From positions 1 to 27,061 of the forward strand of contig JAQGLD010000385.1 in assembly GCA_028293055.1 (NCBI GenBank): DNA of 27,061 bases. Direction: 5' to 3'. The DNA is from Alphaproteobacteria bacterium (lineage in GTDB: Bacteria; Pseudomonadota; Alphaproteobacteria; Sphingomonadales; Sphingomonadaceae). The stretch's first letter is position 1. Every line of letters starts with the position of its first letter. Below the pieces are notes generated by a model, which saw only the letters and a program-made list of their open reading frames with translations, searched no databases and had not been told where the DNA came from. Below, in pieces: positions 24,525 through 27,061 of this stretch. The position numbers were made by a program, and so were the translations under genes.

Positions 24525-26060
24525 TTAACCTCCCGATTCCACCGCTCCGGTCGGCGGCGGCAGGGTGGGCTCGATCGAACCGCCCTTGCGCGTGCGGAAC
24601 AGCTCGCGATCGTCGCTGGTGAAGCCCCGCTTCCAGACCACGGCGCCGAACACGATCAGGATCGAAGGAATGCCGAAGGCGAGCTCGGCCCATTCGTGGG
24701 ACCTCGGCAACAGGGTGAACAGCCAGCCGATCAGGGTGGCTGCCGCGGCGGCCCAGATCAGGGGCCAGCGCCAGCCCTGGACCGGAGCGCCGAGAATCCC
24801 GCTGAGCAACCGCGCCTTCAGCACCGAGGACAGGCCGAGCGCGAGCATCAGGGCGACCGCGGGGCCTGCGGCCTGATAGGGATAGGGGAAGCCGAGCCCG
24901 CGGATGGTCACGATCAGGATGATCGAAAGCACGGCCTGGGCGCCGATGCTGATCAGCGAGATCATCAAATTGCGGTGGCGGGCGACGTAGACGAGCGCGG
25001 CTTCGGACACGACCGCGGTCGCCGCCACCACCTCGGCGGCGAGCAGGAAGCCGAGCGCCCCGGTGCCGCCGACGAAGTTCGGCCCGACCAATCCCATGAC
25101 CGCCTCGCCCGGAATGCCGAGCGCGAGCGCTACCCCGCCCTGCGCTGCGATGATCCAGAAGCCGACCTGGCGAACCTGGCGCGCCACCGCTTTCTTGTCG
25201 CCCTCGGCGAGGCGCTGGGTGATGACCGGACCGAGGATCGGGTCGAAGCTGGTCTTGAGCTTCTGCGGGAGGGAGGCGACCTGCTGGGCGACATAATAGA
25301 CGCCGACATAATAAGGCGCGAAGAACAGGCCGAGGATCGCGATGTCGAGCCGGCGCGATCCCCATTCGATCGCGTCGGCCGCTGCGAGCGGCGTGTTGCG
25401 GCGCGCCAGCCGCCACAAGGTCCCCGGCTCCGGCCGCCAGCCCTCCGGGAAGCCGTAGCTCCGGAAGAAGGGCAGGAGCGAGGCGGCCAGCGCTGCGGTC
25501 ATCGAGATTACATAGGCGATGATCAGGCCGTCGCGGGTCGAGATGAATGCCCAGCCGAACGCGGCGATGCTCAGCGTCCAGGGCTCGACGATCGCGCGCG
25601 CGGTCACGGTGGCCCCGACATTGTGGCGATAGGCCAGAGCGGCGAGCGACACGTCGGAGCCTGCGACCGCGAAGACGATCAGGGGCAGCAGCCATTCGAG
25701 GCCGTTGATCGGGCTGTTCGGGAACATCGCGCGCGGGAACAGCATCAATGCGACGGTTGCGATCGCCGAGGCGAGGAAGGCGACGAGCAGGGCGTCCATC
25801 ACCACGCAGGCATGCGGCTTGTCGGTAGTCGACAATTGCTGGGCGAGACCGCGCTTGAGGCCGAGCGTCGCGATCTGCGCCGCGAACTCGACGACCAGCA
25901 CCGCATAAGCGAAGCGGCCGAGCACCTCCGCGCCATAGAGGCGGCCGGCGATGAACAGGAAGGGGAGCCGGGCGGCAAGCCGGATCAGGAATCCGAAGAA
26001 GTTGGTCCGTCCGCCCCGGGCAAGCGCGGCAATATCCTCACGGCCCTCGATTGCGCTCAA
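24525..26060 (-). CDS. Oligosaccharide flippase family membrane protein
   Basis: This 511-residue polytopic protein has 12 or more hydrophobic helices from about residue 20 to 475 and a short charged cytoplasmic tail. An early Arg-rich segment ([20 protein letters not shown]) followed by [17 protein letters not shown] is typical of Wzx-like polysaccharide transporters of the MOP superfamily, which flip lipid-linked sugars across the inner membrane. The substrate cannot be told. TTG 26060 overlaps the polA stop as TTGA and is preferred; TTG 26075 is an in-frame alternative further inside polA. No glycosyltransferase or polymerase genes are adjacent in the window, so it is an isolated flippase coupled to polA. 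The 3' end faces the purH hairpin. Confidence 0.88.
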   Translation of the reverse strand: MSAIEGREDIAALARGGRTNFFGFLIRLAARLPFLFIAGRLYGAEVLGRFAYAVLVVEFAAQIATLGLKRGLAQQLSTTDKPHACVVMDALLVAFLASAIATVALMLFPRAMFPNSPINGLEWLLPLIVFAVAGSDVSLAALAYRHNVGATVTARAIVEPWTLSIAAFGWAFISTRDGLIIAYVISMTAALAASLLPFFRSYGFPEGWRPEPGTLWRLARRNTPLAAADAIEWGSRRLDIAILGLFFAPYYVGVYYVAQQVASLPQKLKTSFDPILGPVITQRLAEGDKKAVARQVRQVGFWIIAAQGGVALALGIPGEAVMGLVGPNFVGGTGALGFLLAAEVVAATAVVSEAALVYVARHRNLMISLISIGAQAVLSIILIVTIRGLGFPYPYQAAGPAVALMLALGLSSVLKARLLSGILGAPVQGWRWPLIWAAAAATLIGWLFTLLPRSHEWAELAFGIPSILIVFGAVVWKRGFTSDDRELFRTRKGGSIEPTLPPPTGAVESGG

Positions 26061-27061
26061 TGCGCCGCGCCCCAATTGGCGCCGGTGCCGATGTCGACTC
26101 CCAGCGGAACGCTCAACGTCACCGCAGGCTCGGCAGCGCTCTCCATGACCCGGCGGATCACCGCAGTGGCATGGTCGGCCGCAGCCTCGGGCACTTCGAA
26201 GACGAGCTCGTCATGGACCTGCATCAGCATTCGGACCGCGCCGAGCCCTTCGCGTTCGAGCTCCGGCCGCATCCGCACCATCGCCCGCTTGATGATGTCG
26301 GCGCACGTGCCCTGGATCGGGGCATTGATCGCGGCGCGCTCGGCGCCCTGCCGCTCGCCCTGATTCTTCGCCCTTATGCTCGGGAAATGCGTCTTGCGGC
26401 CGAACAGGGTTGTGGTGAAGCCGGTCTCACGGACCTTCTCGAGCGTCGCCGTCATGTAATTGGGTATGCCTGGAAAGCGCTCGAAATAGCGGTCGATGAT
26501 TGCCTGCGCCTCTTCGGCGGTGGTGCTCAGCCGACCGGCCAGGCCCCAGCGCGAGATACCGTAAAGGATGGCGAAGTTGATCGTCTTTGCGCTTGCCCTC
26601 GTGTCGCGATTGACGCTTCCGAACAATTCCTGCGCGGTCATCGCATGGATGTCGGCGCCCTCGGCGAAGGCCGCCTTGAGCTGCGGCACGTCGGCCATGT
26701 GGGCCGCCAGGCGGAGCTCGATCTGGCTGTAGTCGGCGGCGAGCATGACATAGCCCGGCTCGGCGATGAACGCGTCGCGGATCCGCCGGCCGATCTCGGT
26801 GCGGATCGGAATGTTCTGAAGGTTCGGATCGGTCGAGGACAGCCGGCCGGTCTGCGCCCCGGACAGGCTGTAGCTGGTGTGGACGCGGCCGGTCTCCGAA
26901 TTGATCTGTTGCTGGAGGGCGTCGGTATAGGTCGACCTGAGCTTGCTCAGCTGCCGCCATTCGAGGACCAAAGCGGCGATCGGCACCCCTTCGCGCGACA
27001 GCCGCTCGAGTTCGGTGACATCGGTCGACCATGTCCCGGACTTGCCCTTGCGGCCGCCCTT
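26057..27061 (-). CDS. polA: DNA polymerase I (partial, N-terminal part beyond right edge)
   Basis: The C-terminal 334 residues of family-A DNA polymerase are present, covering the palm and fingers. Motif A (MLAADYSQIELRLAAH), the O-helix motif B (RASAKTINFAILYG, with the Phe typical of Pol I rather than the Tyr of T7), and motif C (QVHDELVFE) are intact. TGRLSSTDPNLQNIPIR is also hallmark. It fills gaps and replaces RNA primers in repair and replication. The 5'-nuclease and exonuclease regions, and the start, lie outside the window. The frame is open to base 27061. The stop overlaps the flippase start by 4 nt. Confidence 0.98.
   Translation of the reverse strand, partial: KGGRKGKSGTWSTDVTELERLSREGVPIAALVLEWRQLSKLRSTYTDALQQQINSETGRVHTSYSLSGAQTGRLSSTDPNLQNIPIRTEIGRRIRDAFIAEPGYVMLAADYSQIELRLAAHMADVPQLKAAFAEGADIHAMTAQELFGSVNRDTRASAKTINFAILYGISRWGLAGRLSTTAEEAQAIIDRYFERFPGIPNYMTATLEKVRETGFTTTLFGRKTHFPSIRAKNQGERQGAERAAINAPIQGTCADIIKRAMVRMRPELEREGLGAVRMLMQVHDELVFEVPEAAADHATAVIRRVMESAAEPAVTLSVPLGVDIGTGANWGAAH

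Noticed and set aside
24696..26363. 555-codon + strand frame opposite the flippase and polA
   Set aside because: Asp/Arg/Gly/Glu-rich shadow of two well-supported genes.
1..27061. Mobile elements, prophage, CRISPR arrays or a defence island
   Set aside because: No transposase, integrase, phage structural gene, repeat-spacer array or known defence gene set was found; the genes are co-linear core functions.

Overview
The window is a compact, GC-rich (clearly above 60% by eye), almost fully coding stretch of chromosome. It most likely comes from an alphaproteobacterium of the order Sphingomonadales. The reasons are the protein flavour (alphaproteobacterial CXXC-type YbbN/CnoX, a zinc-less Trm112-like protein, an SDHAF4/DUF1674 protein), the gene neighbourhoods (htpX-rsmB-rpe-heparinase superfamily-purH; hemC-hemD-mitofilin-like protein; tsaD-gpsA) and the presence of GANTC sites between genes. 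The genus cannot be fixed from this. I see no insertion sequence, prophage, integrase, CRISPR array or rRNA, and only one tRNA.

Layout. 1-1866 (-) is the 5' part of ftsK, which runs off the left edge. 2113-3321 (+) is a ubiquinone-biosynthesis FAD hydroxylase. 3331-5050 (-) is a tight three-gene proteostasis operon: thioredoxin/TPR protein CnoX, a stand-alone Lon N-terminal domain protein and a Trm112-like protein. tRNA-Gly(GCC) at 5207-5281 (+) is followed almost at once by a secreted FKBP-type prolyl isomerase. Next come a secreted cysteine-rich SH3-like protein (-) and a small phasin-like protein (+) whose 3' end carries a 29-bp tandem duplication. 7069-10824 (-) is an overlapping chain of two transglutaminase-like proteins and an M3 metallopeptidase, with an N-formylglutamate amidohydrolase-like gene starting only 14 nt away on the other strand. 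11729-13229 (+) is an overlapping pair of a Pol-beta-type nucleotidyltransferase and a calcineurin-like phosphoesterase. This is the most system-like element here, and its role is unknown.

13280-15791 (-) is the heme operon hemC-hemD plus a mitofilin/HemX-like membrane protein. 15852-17863 (+) is tsaD-gpsA. 17972-18139 (-) is a tiny SDHAF4-like gene. 18206-24490 (+) is a long co-directional run: htpX, rsmB, rpe, a heparinase II/III superfamily protein and purH. 24525-27061 (-) is polA, running off the right edge, followed by a coupled oligosaccharide flippase.

Most of the content is housekeeping: chromosome segregation, quinone, heme, purine and phospholipid precursor synthesis, tRNA and rRNA modification, DNA polymerase I. 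Many junctions are 4-nt overlaps of the form NTGA (GTGA, TTGA and possibly CTGA), which implies widespread translational coupling. Three convergent gaps hold hairpins that look like bidirectional terminators. The items most worth a second look are the nucleotidyltransferase-phosphoesterase pair, the transglutaminase pair whose second member lacks the usual catalytic histidine, a cluster of three GANTC sites before cnoX, and the apparent non-canonical start of rsmB.
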